A stretch of 64,000 bases of DNA from Punica granatum (Eukaryota; Streptophyta; Magnoliopsida; Myrtales; Lythraceae): NCBI RefSeq assembly GCF_007655135.1, contig NC_045130.1:9858001-9922000 (forward strand). The letters run 5' to 3'. Made by a program: the position numbers and the translations under genes. Under the pieces are notes generated by a model. That model was not told where the DNA came from. It searched no databases and saw nothing but the letters and a program-made list of their open reading frames with translations. Positions 16,736-27,379 of this stretch are shown piece by piece; the first letter of the stretch is position 1, and each line of letters starts with the position of its first letter.

Positions 16736-16748
16736 TGGTATCAGAGCC
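16736..16748 (+). other. tRNA-Met primer-binding site, virus B
   Basis: TGGTATCAGAGCC, 13 bases complementary to the 3' end of initiator tRNA-Met. It lies between the movement-protein block and the virion-associated-type gene, 15 nt before that gene's ATG. A site downstream of the movement protein is the soymovirus arrangement; in caulimoviruses it is upstream. Confidence 0.8.
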
Positions 16749-16763
16749 TTGATTACGTTCTTG

Positions 16764-17372
16764 ATGGCATTAAATATGAATGTTGAAACTAGTTTAAGAA
16801 AGCAAGAAGCTATTGAAAAAAGATTGGATTTAGTAAGTGCTCAACAGAAGCTTTGCATGGAACAAATAAAAACATTAATTGATATTGGTGAATTGAAACC
16901 TTCGGAAACCTATTTTAATGGAATCGATATTATGAACTGTCCCCATGGCAAATCTTATGAACATTTAGCACATACTAAAAATCCACAGTTGAACAATATA
17001 GCTGATCTTTTAGTAGAAATAAATAGAAAGGTGTCTATGTCTGAAGATACTCATGAAATTAAGAAAACTTTGTCTGAAATTGAAAAGAGAATGTTGAATC
17101 TTGGAGAGACTGGAACGTCTACCTCTGCCTCTAAAATAATAGATGAAACTAGCAAAATATTAGATGAAGTTGTAGGAATAAAAGAAGCTAGTTTAGTATC
17201 TACTGAATCTAGAATTTTAGAACTTGGAGAAGCTCAGATTAGAAACATTTTTAGAGAAGAATTAATTGCATTTCATGATAGACCAAGAAGACATCCTTTG
17301 ACATTTCCTAAATATCCACCTTTCTCTGGACCTAGAAAAGATAAGGAGCCTAAGAAAGATCAGATAGAATGA
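16764..17372 (+). CDS. Virus B virion-associated-type coiled-coil protein
   Basis: 202 codons from the ATG at 16764; the frame is open upstream to a TTG, but the ATG is preferred. A long N-terminal helical part (SLRKQEAIEKRLDLVSAQQK), a central segment with IDETSKILDEVVGIKEA, and a C-terminal FREELIAFHDRPRRHP. The C-terminal half matches virus A 4186-4623. Coiled coil plus basic Pro-rich tail fits the virion-associated protein class. The stop overlaps the capsid start as ATGA. Confidence 0.7.
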   Translation: MALNMNVETSLRKQEAIEKRLDLVSAQQKLCMEQIKTLIDIGELKPSETYFNGIDIMNCPHGKSYEHLAHTKNPQLNNIADLLVEINRKVSMSEDTHEIKKTLSEIEKRMLNLGETGTSTSASKIIDETSKILDEVVGIKEASLVSTESRILELGEAQIRNIFREELIAFHDRPRRHPLTFPKYPPFSGPRKDKEPKKDQIE

Positions 17373-18361
17373 ATTTCGAAGAAATCAGAAATAAGCTTAG
17401 TGAGGTTAGAAGCCAAATGAGACAATTAGAAGCCTTACAAGAAGAAACTCAAAGAATGCATTTAGACCCTGCTATAGAAAAAACTAAAGAAATTAGTTCT
17501 ATAGAGGAAAAAGAAAGGCTTAGAAAAGAAGCTTTGTATAGAAAAGTATTAAGTGATAAAGGTTATATAGAATCTGGAAAATCTAGAATGTATACACCGG
17601 TTAAGAAATCTGTAGAACCAGTAGAGTTAAAATCTGATTTTGAACATACTACTTTTGTCGAAGCTCAGGAAAAAGAATTTGAGAAATTTGCCGACTCAAT
17701 GGTTGAATCTGATGATGAAAGCTTAGCTAGTTTTAGAACTTCTAAAAGCGTACCAATGAAAGCTGAATCTGCTAGTTCGTTTGAATCTGAAGAAAGATTT
17801 CCTATAAAAGATGAGCCTTTTAGACAAAAAACTGCTTTTACCTTTGTCGACAATGATGTTATGTTTGCTATGTCTGATTCTGATGATAATGAAATTCGTT
17901 TTGATATGGAACATGAAAGCAAACCTGATTTAGGTAAGAGACATGAAGGGAGTAGCTCCCAAAGCAGAAAAAGAAAGCCACATAGAGTTGACGATAATGA
18001 TCCTGATGAAGCATTTTATTTTAAGCAACAACCTGATTGGAATTATCCTTACAAGGAAGGATATTTTAAAGCTGATAATAAATGGAAAAAAGAAGTCCCT
18101 GCTAAATATAGATTGCTTAGATCCCAGAATACTGGATTTACTAATACTCTTGATCTTGATTGTGTTGATGATGATGAACGTGTTTTACGTGATTGGCTTT
18201 TAAAGATAAAACTTGAAGTTAGTATTGGAGAAGAATATTCTAAGCTCACAAACAAAGAATTATGGTTTTTATTGATGCATAAAACTAGAGGTCAAGTTCA
18301 TGATTTTATGACTGTTTATACTAGAAGAGTAAACTTCAATGATCCTGAATTTGAACGTTGA
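17369..18361 (+). pseudogene. Virus B capsid gene, 3'-truncated
   Basis: 330 codons, about 40% of the length in virus A. The N terminus and the capsid core (WKKEVPAKYRLLRSQN, DLDCVDDDERVL, LEVSIGEEYSKL, HKTRGQVH) align with virus A, but the frame ends just after this core at a TGA inside a 32 bp direct repeat. The basic stretch, zinc knuckle and acidic tail are missing. The Arg-Ser block of virus A is absent here, and the central acidic region is shorter. Break by deletion at integration or later rearrangement. Confidence 0.88.
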
Positions 18362-18509
18362 TACTACCAGTGTATCTTTTAAGCCTATATTTCTTTTTAT
18401 AAGATTTCTTTCTATCTCTAGAATCTCTAGATCCATATTGTCTAGGTAGATCTAAAGTTTACCTAAAGAATTGACAAGAATTTGAACGTTGATACTACCA
18501 GTGTATCTT
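18347..18509 (+). repeat. 32 bp direct repeat at the broken end of virus B
   Basis: 18347-18378 and 18478-18509 are identical 32-mers starting GAATTTGAACGTTG, 131 bp apart. The first contains the stop of the truncated capsid frame. Confidence 0.9.
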
Positions 18510-18615
18510 ATAAATCAAGAATTGACACCAGTTAAAAGGAATGCAAGAACACGCGACTTTGCTTCTAAACAAGAAGGATATCATCAAATTCTTCTGAGAG
18601 AAATTCAAGAGGGGG
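18362..18615 (+). other. Virus-plant transition, unassigned
   Basis: Short AT-rich stretch with the second 32-mer, then a purine tract with six G near 18601-18607. One frame reads SKQEGYHQILLRE near 18560-18600, faintly like reverse transcriptase motif A, but too short to call. Plant repeat sequence begins about 18610. Confidence 0.4.
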
Positions 18616-18870
18616 GAGAGAATTCAAGTACCTGATAGGACAAAATCCAGTCCACGGCTAGGGAATCAATCATTTAGGTGATATCCGTGCATGAATCGGT
18701 CATTTAGGTGGTATCCGTGCAAGACTAGTTAGGTGGTATCCGGTCATGGACCAGCATTTAGGTGGTATTCGTGCATGGTCCTGTCGGTCTGTGTCTCTCC
18801 CAAGTGATGATGACGGGTTCCCTGATCGGTGGCAGTGGTTCTGCCAGCAATTCTGCTTCAGGATTTGGAT
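18615..18870 (-). pseudogene. NAC-gene fragment with tandemly repeated subdomain D/E motif
   Basis: On the minus strand, four imperfect units of about 25-35 bp (18665-18775) encode variants of MHEYHLN, the NAC motif before intron 2 (compare WAMHEYE in the NAC gene at 60 kb). A candidate intron donor GTACTTGAATTC lies just downstream (near 18630). Further upstream on that strand, near 18800-18830, a degenerate form of the ELVNHHL motif can be seen. Subdomains B-C are missing, so this is a scrambled relic. Confidence 0.55.
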
Positions 18871-18909
18871 CCAGGGGAGCGGGGTTCTTGGGGGGCAAAT
18901 AAGAACATA

Positions 18910-18947
18910 AAATTTCGATGTAATTCCCTTAAATAACATCGAAATTT
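18910..18947. repeat. Short hairpin
   Basis: AAATTTCGATGT and its complement (18936-18947) separated by 14 bases, within a stretch absent from the related copy near 23.6 kb; possibly the trace of a small insertion. Confidence 0.7.
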
Positions 18948-19775
18948 AGGGGGCCTGCCCCCCTCGGCCCCGATCTCACATCCTCCTTGTCAGATCCAAG
19001 TAGAAGTGGAGGAAGACTGTGTTTCTTACTGGAAAGCCCAGAAGAGAGGGAAGAGGTGAGCTTCAAGTAGGGTCAGAGACAGATGATGTCTCTTGTCTTG
19101 GGAGCTTTGAAGGTTCCATATTTATCTATGCAAAGCCTTAGCTCGTTGGAGAATCTAAGGAGACATATTTTATTACGGGAGAGCCCTTGGATGGGACCCA
19201 CCTTGTTATCCTCCTGAAGAAGTTGTCCCTCCATTTTTCTTTTTCTTGTTATATTTTCCTAATCTTATGTAAGAAATAATAAGCAGTTTGCACAAATTGT
19301 GTTCTATCTTCTACCAAGAAATCAACTCCAATTTTCACCCGTTGGTTGGCTTGGAGCCTGTACAATCACGACTTGTCTGAGTACTTATATTATCGAACCC
19401 GATATGAGAGATCATTTTTATGGCTGTTTCTAATTAAGTGTAGTTTGTACAGTTAAGGGAAGTTTTGCTATAAATTTTTGTGGATGGTTGTAGGGAAAGA
19501 AGAAAAGAAAAGACAAAGGATTAGGTAAAAGGAAAAAGTTGATGCAGCTGAGTCAAAAAGTTGTCGATTTTGGTGGACCACTTTGATTCCCAACTATGTT
19601 ATATTCTTGCACAGCAAAAGTTGCAAAGCAAGAAGACAAAGCAACTTCTTGAAGAAGTTTAACATTATTGGCTTTGCAGGGTCCACCGCCCACCCCACCC
19701 CCCGGCGCACATCTTATCTCCTCTAATTTCTTTTCAATTAATTTCAATCTTTTATTTTGTTTTCTTTACTACCGA

Positions 19776-19800
19776 TGAGGTGTAGCTTAGTTCGTAGCGT
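19776..19800 (+). other. tRNA A-box-like sequence
   Basis: GGTGTAGCTTAGTTCGTAG resembles the tRNA D-arm/A-box, but no anticodon arm or B-box follows. Similar sequences occur at 21517-21537 and 25651-25670. Possibly tRNA-derived repeat heads, not functional tRNA genes. Confidence 0.3.
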
Positions 19801-20310
19801 GCTAGTATATTTCAAGGACTAGATAAGAGATCCAAGTCTCCTTGAAGACTTGAAAGCGAATAAGGAGATAGATCCTCATATTTGTTGTCCAAACCTGGCA
19901 GTAGTACCTTTGATCTATACACTTGTGGGTGGTAAGTGTTCCTCTGATACTTCATTAGAGTCGTTGTCAAATTCGGCAGTTGTATCTTGACTATAGACTT
20001 GATAAGTGTTCCTCTGATATCTCATCAGGGTCGTGATGACAAGTCCAGGGATCGTGATGACAAGTCCAAGCCCTTGAATCCCGGTGTAATTTGGCTCAAA
20101 TCAGATATTTCACATGGAAAAGTGGGCTCATACATGATTACAACCTGAGGGAGTTGCTCTGTTGATCGCTCCCCAATCTATTTAATTCATCAAAAAAGAA
20201 AAACTACTTCTTTACTTCTTGTCACCTCCCTTTTCTTACATTCCATATATATCAACCATGAACAGTCTAAATGCTCAGATACAAAAATCTTATACCAAGA
20301 GAATATATTA

Positions 20311-21139
20311 GGGTGCGTTTAGATTCAGAGTTAAAGTAACTTTGATTTTAATTGTGGAAAATGACAAATGAGATGTGATTATAAATTTGACTTGGGAAAC
20401 GTGTGTTTTTGTTATGTAGCGTGTTGAGTTAAATTTTTTTACTTGGGAAATGTGTGTTTTTGTTGTGTAGTGTGTTGAGTTAAAGTTAAAATTAAGGGTG
20501 TGTTTATTTTATAAATAATGTTCAATTCAATTTAATTCAACTCCACTTATCTTCAATTCAACATCACAATCATTACTTTTTTTTATTTGTTAAATATTTT
20601 TAACCATTCAATTCAATTTTTAATATTAAATTCTCTCAACTATTCATTACTTTTACACAATTCAACAACACAATCATTCTTAATCATTATTTTCTCTCAA
20701 TTATTTATTACCTTTTCACACTTTTTCTCATAATTCAACAATACAATCATTACAAACCAATTAAAATCAAAACTCAACTCAACTCTCAATCCAAACGCAT
20801 TTTTAAGAATGCGTTTGGATTGAGAGTTGAGTTGAGTTGAGTTTTGATTTTAATTGGTTTGCAATGATTGTATGGTTGAATTATGAGAAAAAGTGTGAAA
20901 AAGTAATAAATAATTGAGGAAAATAATTATTAAGTAATGATTGTGTTGTTGAATTGTGAAAAAGTAATGAATAGTTGAAAAAATTTAATATTAAAAATTG
21001 AGTTGAATGGTTAAAAAAATTTAAAAAATAAAAAAAAGTAATGATTGTGATGTTGAATTGAAGATAAGTGGAGTGAAATTGAATTGAGTTGAACATTTTT
21101 CCGAAAACAAACACAGTGTTTGGGAATCCAAACATAGCC
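20311..21139. mobile_element. Tourist-like MITE (PIF/Harbinger type) with internal 300 bp fold-back
   Basis: Ends GGGTGCGTTTAGATTC and GAATCCAAACATAGCC are imperfect inverted repeats, flanked by TTA on both sides (20308-20310 and 21140-21142), the target duplication of PIF/Harbinger elements. Inside, about 20500-20805 and 20808-21110 form a near-perfect long hairpin centred on an AAACGCATT...AATGCGTTT turn, suggesting a second fold-back element nested in or derived from the first. No coding capacity. Confidence 0.8.
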
Positions 21140-21514
21140 TTAGACTTCTACCAAAGAAAAATGAATATTCCAGAACTTTAAGCTGATTTGGTATATATAA
21201 CAGAGCTGTCACTCCTTTGCTGTTTTAGCACCTTTCCCCCAAGGATCAAGACATGGTTAAGAACTTCAAGAATATGCAACATTCGAGTAGATCTCTTCCA
21301 AGAAAATGGTCCACTTGTCCGCCAAAAATAAGCAAGAATCCTCCTTACAGATTTATGCATCGTCAATATGGGAAATCATTGTGGCCACTTTAAGTAATCA
21401 TTTATAGTGAAGCCTATGAACAACTTTAATTTATTTCTCAAACTGATAACAAGAAATTATCCACATAACCAATATGATTAAATATGTAGCATAGACAAGT
21501 CACAAACGCAAGGC

Positions 21515-21540
21515 TTATAGCTCTATTGGTAGAGCACTCG
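21515..21540 (+). other. tRNA-like sequence
   Basis: GGCTTATAGCTCTATTGGTAGAGC resembles the 5' third of a tRNA, but the rest does not fold as one. Its counterpart at 25649-25675 occupies the same place in the segmental duplicate. Confidence 0.35.
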
Positions 21541-21550
21541 TTTACATGTG

Positions 21551-23370
21551 CGCCAATGATATTCAGCATACCCCGATAAAAGTTGCTCTGGGAGACTACT
21601 TTGCTGTTGATCTGGGATGAGCCCTGATAAAGTTTGTGCTCTAGGAGCTGCAATTTCGAGGTTGTATATTACGTGGGGATGTAAAAGAACTGCTGCTTCT
21701 CGATTTCACTTCATTATCGCTTGGCATCAAAACCATTGGCGGTGTACTCGGAAGTCACAAGGCTCATCAACAGAAAAACAACTACTACTACGAAGAGTCA
21801 GGTAAAGACATCCACTACGCCCTTTATTCAGTAAATCCTTTCCTGGCTCTAAACAGTCTTGTATCCTCTCCGGGGGGGTTTACAGGGTGGAGGACAGAAC
21901 CCCAAGACCAATTATGATGAGGTGACGAAATAATTTTGATTGGACCAGATGTTCTCGTACTCTACTTCAACGCCCAACTAGGTATCTCGATCCCTCCTTC
22001 CCTTCGCCTACTGAGGATACAGATACTTATATCGCGGTTTTTGCATGTAAATAATGGAGGTTTCATGCAAGATATAGCTAAATGGGAGAAACGGGTACTT
22101 CTCGAATTTAAACGGGCCAACCCATGCAGTTTTCCCTTTTTAAATTGTTGATTTTCCGATGTGGAAAATTCATGCGTATCTAGATGTGTGCTGTCAATCT
22201 CTCTCATAACGGATTATGCTTTCAGTGATTAAATCTTTTACTTACTGAAAAGATTTCGATGAATTAACAAGGAAATGGCATAGAATTGCATTAGAGTATA
22301 GAATGATTCGGCTTACCTGTGTTTTTGCAATATGTTCTACTATTATATAAATGGGATTTTATGGTCATGTCATTGGCAACTATAGTTTTCGTCTAGACAG
22401 GAGTCAATAGCTATAAACCATTTGTTACAGAATAGAGCACTCGTGATAATCTGCCACTCCATGGAGAAATTTAGAACATAGTTAGGTCTGAGGATAGCGG
22501 CTGTATCCATAATATCGTATTTCCACTGCAGTTGATGTTAAGTAGCTCAAGACAGGTTGCCAAGGAAACGCGAAACACTTTCATTACGGATATATATTTG
22601 TACAGATATTCTATACATTAACTGAAAAGGGCGGTTGAAATACGAAAACTGAACATGGTCTACCGGTGCTAATGCAGTATATCAATTGCTCTCAAGCATG
22701 GCCCCCAACAGAGGAGGCCAAGGAACTATCCTGAGTATATGCTGCTGTATCTCACTGTATATACTCTGTTACTGCATAATTTCTGCATAGTAATATCTTG
22801 TGAATGATGAAACCGGACCAAACAATTAATCTTCCTATTTCTTGACCACCATCCACAACAGCATGATGTGGGTAAACATCTGCTCCAATGCATAAGATTC
22901 ACATTTGAAAAAAATCTCTACCGCGAGTTATTCATGTCACAAGTTACACTTGCCAAGCTTCGCCTGAAGCCAAGGGTCTGCTCTGCATTTCTTCACCAAA
23001 AATGCAAGCCAAATACTTAGAATTTGGTCTTCATATCTTGAATCTATACTCACTAGAGCTACTTGAATCACTTTTCCATCGAAAAAACTTCATAGCAACT
23101 TTCGATCGTGTCCAAATTATCGACGTAGTGGAACTGTGTTGAATCCAATAATCAACTATAATTGCATAAATAAATACACCTGTATACATATTGAAAATTT
23201 AGCATGAGTTAAAAAGTGCAAACTCATGAATTTTCATCTAATCCTCTCGAGAGGAGATTGAAACAGAGACAGAACAGGAAGATAGAGTTTGTTCTCGATA
23301 AGAGGATTAGAACACTAATTTTGATCACAAAACTTGATAAAAATCTAACCCAAAATATAGGAGAATGAAG
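21551..23370. other. Unassigned intergenic sequence
   Basis: No supported gene. A G7 run lies near 21880. A short open stretch on the minus strand near 22790-22910 contains ADVYPHHAVVDGGQEIG and could be an exon remnant, but I do not recognise it. Confidence 0.5.
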
Positions 23371-23394
23371 AGAGAATTTAAGTACCTGGTGGGA

Positions 23395-23600
23395 CGAAAT
23401 TCAATCCCTAATTGAAAATTAATTCATTAGGTGGTATTCGTGCATGATCCCATTGGGATTGAATCTCGCACTCATATTAGCTTGACAGAATGTCAAGCAC
23501 AAGTGATGATTGACGAGTTCGTCGACGCAGGGGTGGAGTTTTGATCTCCGAACCGGCAGTGGTTCCGCCAGGAATTCCTCTTCCTTATGCATCATCTCAC
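23395..23600 (-). pseudogene. NAC-gene fragment: subdomain A joined to subdomain D/E
   Basis: On the minus strand LPVRRSKLHPCVDELVNHHL (about 23500-23560) matches the NAC opening LPVGYRLNPSDEDLVNHHL of the gene at 60 kb, then, after a short spacer, NGIMHEYHLMN (near 23430) matches the motif before intron 2, and a GTACTT donor follows at about 23385. The whole of subdomains B and C is missing. It is paired with the relic at 18.6-18.9 kb, so the deletion predates the segmental duplication. Confidence 0.6.
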
Positions 23601-23745
23601 AGCATCTCCGCTGCGACAAGCAGAAAGTTGGGAACTCTGCGTCTTCCTCAATGGAAAGCCCAGAAAATCAAAGAGAGGAAAGGTCAGCTTCAAGCAGGTT
23701 CGGTGCTTGATGATGATGTTGGCTTTTGGTGCTATGAAGGTTTCA

Positions 23746-23757
23746 CATATATATATC

Positions 23758-23791
<34 letters not shown>

Positions 23792-23793
23792 GC
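23746..23793. repeat. (TA)n microsatellite
   Basis: About 24 TA units with two interruptions. Confidence 0.95.
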
Positions 23794-25717
23794 AGAGCCT
23801 TAGCTGGCTGGCGAACTTCTGCAGGAGAGACGTTGGAGGGGACCCACCATGTTATCCTCCTAAAGAAGTTACCCCTTCAATTTTTCCTTTTCTTCTTACA
23901 TGTTCCCAATCTTACATGAAAAAGAAATGAAAAGCGATCATCCGTTGTTGGACTCAGACGTAACATGATCATAACTTGTTCGAGTACATATACCATCAAA
24001 CTCGATCTAAGAATTATGACAAGTTCCTAGTTAAGTATAGTCTGTACCTTGAAAAGGAAATATTTATATAAATTCTCTTTGAAGAAGGCTTGATTATGTT
24101 TGGCTTTTGGTTGTGAAGGTTTCATATATTAGTTTACACAGGGCCTTAGCTTGCTGTGAGAACTCTAGGGAAAATTAATTTTTATTTATTCTTTTTTTAA
24201 TTAGGAAAGTCCATAAATTTAAGACAATGAAATAGAGGAATATGAAAAATCTCACTCTCAAAATCGAAACTGTAATCTCCGATTGGCAGGCGAGAATGTC
24301 AATCAAGAAGTTGCCCCGCCCACTTTCTCTAAGTAAAACTTCTGCAGGAGTGTCCTTGCAAGGGACCCGCCAGGTTATCCTCTTGAAGAAGTTGCCCCTT
24401 CAATTTTTCTTTTCCTTATTATATTTTCCAAATCTGATATGAGAAAGAAACAAAAAGCAATCTGCACAGAAATCCCTTCATTTCATGTTCGACCTGGACC
24501 TAATATGATCATGACTTTTTCGAGTACTTATCATCAAACTCGATCTAAGAAATGATTTTGTGATTGTTACAAATTAAGTATTGCTTGTATTTTAAAGGGT
24601 TATATTGATACAGGTTTTCTTTGAGGATTGTTGTGAAAGGGGAAGAAAAGAAAAGGGGGGACAGGGCAAAAAGGAAAAGTTGATGCAGCAGAGTCAAAAT
24701 AGCTGTCAATTTTGTGGACCCCTTGCTTTCCACCCACCAAAAGGATGACAATGAATAACAAATAATAATTTTTTCATTGAAAGTAGAGATATCATTTATA
24801 AATTATTTATGGAGCTTGATTCCCAAGATTTATTGCTTCTTGCATAAGCTGCAAAGATAGAAGACAGACAAAGCAACTTCCAGAAGAAGTTGAACAGTAT
24901 CGGCTTCGGTGGGCCCTCCCACCATTTCCTCTAACTCCTTGTCGATTCCTTTCTTTTGGTCAATAATTCATTCCTGTTCTTTCCCCCTTTATTTATTTTT
25001 TTAATAAGGTCACGGGGGTCCTGATTAGCATGATCATCAGATAATTCTAATGAGTTTCGGATCGTTTCATTACAGTTAAAAGTCCGCCTACTAAAAACTA
25101 AATTCCATCGTTGATCTATATCCTCGTGATTTCATTCCTATTCCCTTCACCATCTTGCTATTCACTTCTTTATTTCCTTTTATCTCCATTTTCTTACATC
25201 TCATTATATCTCCTTTTTTTTCTCTTCTTGTTTTATCAATTATATAGATGTTCAGATACGAAAATGCTGTACAAAGTGAACATATTAGACAAGTCGATTC
25301 CAGAGCATTAAAATAATTTGGAATATAAAAATACGTGCAAGCCCCTTTTTGTTTAAGCTGCTTCCGGCTCGAGTCATCACGTCGTCAAGAAACTTCAAAA
25401 ATATCCAACATTCGAGTAGGTCTTCCGAGAAAATGGTTCACTCGTTCTACAGGAAATCAAGAATCGTCCCAACATATCGATACATTGTTGATATGAGAAG
25501 TAATGTCTGTGATCACTTTAAGTGATTATTTGTAGTGACTCATAAGGAGAGTAAGTACAAAAGAATCATGGAACAACTTCAATCCCAATAACAAATCTCG
25601 ACTAGAAGTTATCCACATAATATAATTAGAAATATATCACAAACACGAGGCTGTAGCTTAGTTGGTATAGCCCGTGATTTACACACGTACGTGTGCCATT
25701 ATACGCATGTGCCGATG

Positions 25718-26359
25718 TGTTCGGAAGAGTGTGCTCGACCAAACAACTATGCAATAATTAATTTTCTTCCCCTATTAGTGTAATCGAGATAGGTACCAAT
25801 CAAATCAACTAATAAACGGTAAAGAAAAGAACACCAAGAATTTTACGTGAAAAACTCCGATATGGGGAAAAATTATGGGACCAACTCCGAATCAACGATC
25901 CACTATCAATGAAGGTTACACAATGTTTTTCATCAAGGTAAACCCCTGGATCACCAAACTCAAGATACATACTCTCTCGGATCACCCAAACACTAAATTC
26001 GTTACCCACACTGGGTGATTTACAAAGTCAGCTGAAACAGCACATACAGAGCTCAAATAGAAATTCTGACCGATCAGAAATTAGCCCCACGTGTCATGAA
26101 GCCGCTGTCAAAATTTTGTCTCAATCGGAGTTCGATTGACGTCCGATCGACGTTTGATCTCCAGCTGCGCGCTGCCCTCTGTACCTGAATTTCAGCTCTG
26201 TTTCTATAGCTTCTCTGTACCGCAGATCAGTACCTGTTTTTCTGCATCTGTGCTGAAAAATAAACCCTACCAAAAGTGGATCCTTGAGCCTATTAAAATC
26301 CGATAAAAGCTCAATACGTTTTGAGCCCAACTTCCTCCAAATAGGAGGAATACCCAACA
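25718..26359 (-). mobile_element. Solo LTR of the Ty1/copia element found at 42.6 kb
   Basis: 642 bp, minus orientation, beginning TGTTGGG and ending AACA when read on its own strand. It aligns along its length with the LTRs at 42609-43260 and 47276-47908. It is flanked by a perfect 5 bp target duplication CGATG (25713-25717 and 26360-26364), so it is a true solo LTR made by recombination between the two LTRs. Confidence 0.9.
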
Positions 26360-26639
26360 CGATGATCTTATTCAGAGGAGTCCATCTCATTGTCCAATCA
26401 AAAGAACTGATGATGTCTTATCTATTTGGGAACAGAACAAAAGAACGAGCATGGACTGCATAGTATCATAGTTAATAACACTAGCTAGAAAATCTTAATT
26501 ACATCTGAATGTTCCGTAGAACAATTAACATTACAAGCATGTCCAACGACAACATTGACCAATCTAACAGGTGATACTTGTAACATTGATCATTACAACA
26601 TTCATATGTAAATACATATATAGAGTCCCCTCCAACAGA

Positions 26640-27230
26640 ACTGATGTTTGATAAGGAGAGGCTTCCGTTATCGTTCTTAAATGCTCTGATCGAGCTTCCA
26701 GTTTAAGAACCGCGGTTGCCCATAAAATCAGGGGTCTTGAACTCGTACATTCATGACCCATCAGCTAGGACGCTTGCCTGTACTCGTCTGAGCTCCAGTC
26801 AAGATCACAGCACAAGAGCCCCGCTTGCTCTTGCCATCTTTCAATGGCTAGAAGTTGTCGAGGAAAATCTCCGTTGAGAGGTGAGGAGAGTCTCCCCCCT
26901 ATAGTTCTTTCCCGAGCCTGTCTTAGCTTTCCGGACCCAGCATCCAATACAAGAACCGTCACTTCCCATAAATTTTTCAATACGAAAGTTTATGGAAATT
27001 AGTCTCAAAAGTGGACAACAAAGTATTCACCTTACGCTCTTCATCGTGCTCGTCTGTGCTTCCAGATCGAGCTCTAAATAGAAGAGCCATGGTTACCCAT
27101 AAATTTGTTGAAAATCTTTAAGTGGAAAGAAAAGAAGGTATCGCTCTTGCTCATGCCTGTCTGAGCTCCTAGATGGAGCTCCCGATGCCAGAACCATGGA
27201 TACCTGCATAGCTTTTTGGAGTATTGAACT
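26640..27230 (-). repeat. Four-unit tandem repeat with coding-like periodicity
   Basis: Four diverged units near 26640-26740, 26870-26980, 27030-27115 and 27120-27225. Each contains a GAGCT-rich segment followed by AAGAACC-GG-T-CCCATAAA-like sequence. On the minus strand the first three read LW-VT-VL-L-ARSG-LR with variations. It may be a decayed tandem-exon gene; no family recognised. Confidence 0.5.
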
Positions 27231-27379
27231 TGTTGAGTTCTGTACCCACTTCTTGCGATTCAACATTGTACTCATCAGGACTCTTCCTGATTGGGATTCC
27301 AATGTACGAATCGTGCTTGCAGTTAACCATATAAAACATACTCAAAGAGGACTGACTAAAGCATACATCGATGACAGCA

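Larger units (their letters stand above)
18600..21550. repeat. Segmental duplication, copy 1 (partner 23.37-25.70 kb)
   Basis: The NAC relic, the segment GGGACCCACC-TTGTTATCCTCCT (19190-19215), the block at 19500-19700 around GTTGATGCAGC-GAGTCAAAA and the block at 21230-21430 around CAACATTCGAGTAG all recur in the same order at 23.4-25.6 kb. Divergence is substantial. The MITE at 20.3-21.1 kb interrupts copy 1 only. The 19.2 kb segment occurs a third time near 24.35 kb. Confidence 0.75.
23370..25700. repeat. Segmental duplication, copy 2
   Basis: Partner of 18.6-21.5 kb (see that entry). It contains two tandem versions of the pyrimidine-rich segment (23.82-23.91 and 24.34-24.43 kb), and its far end is interrupted by the solo LTR at 25718. 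Confidence 0.7.

Noticed and set aside
16749..16763. Start of the virus B virion-associated-type ORF at TTG
   Set aside because: It lies against the primer-binding site; the ATG at 16764 is the plain choice.
18540..18600. Reverse transcriptase motif A of virus B (GYHQI)
   Set aside because: Only about 12 residues resemble it and no neighbouring RT motif is present.
21510..21590. Possible functional tRNA gene
   Set aside because: Only the D-arm-like part is present; no T-arm, anticodon stem or acceptor pairing could be drawn.
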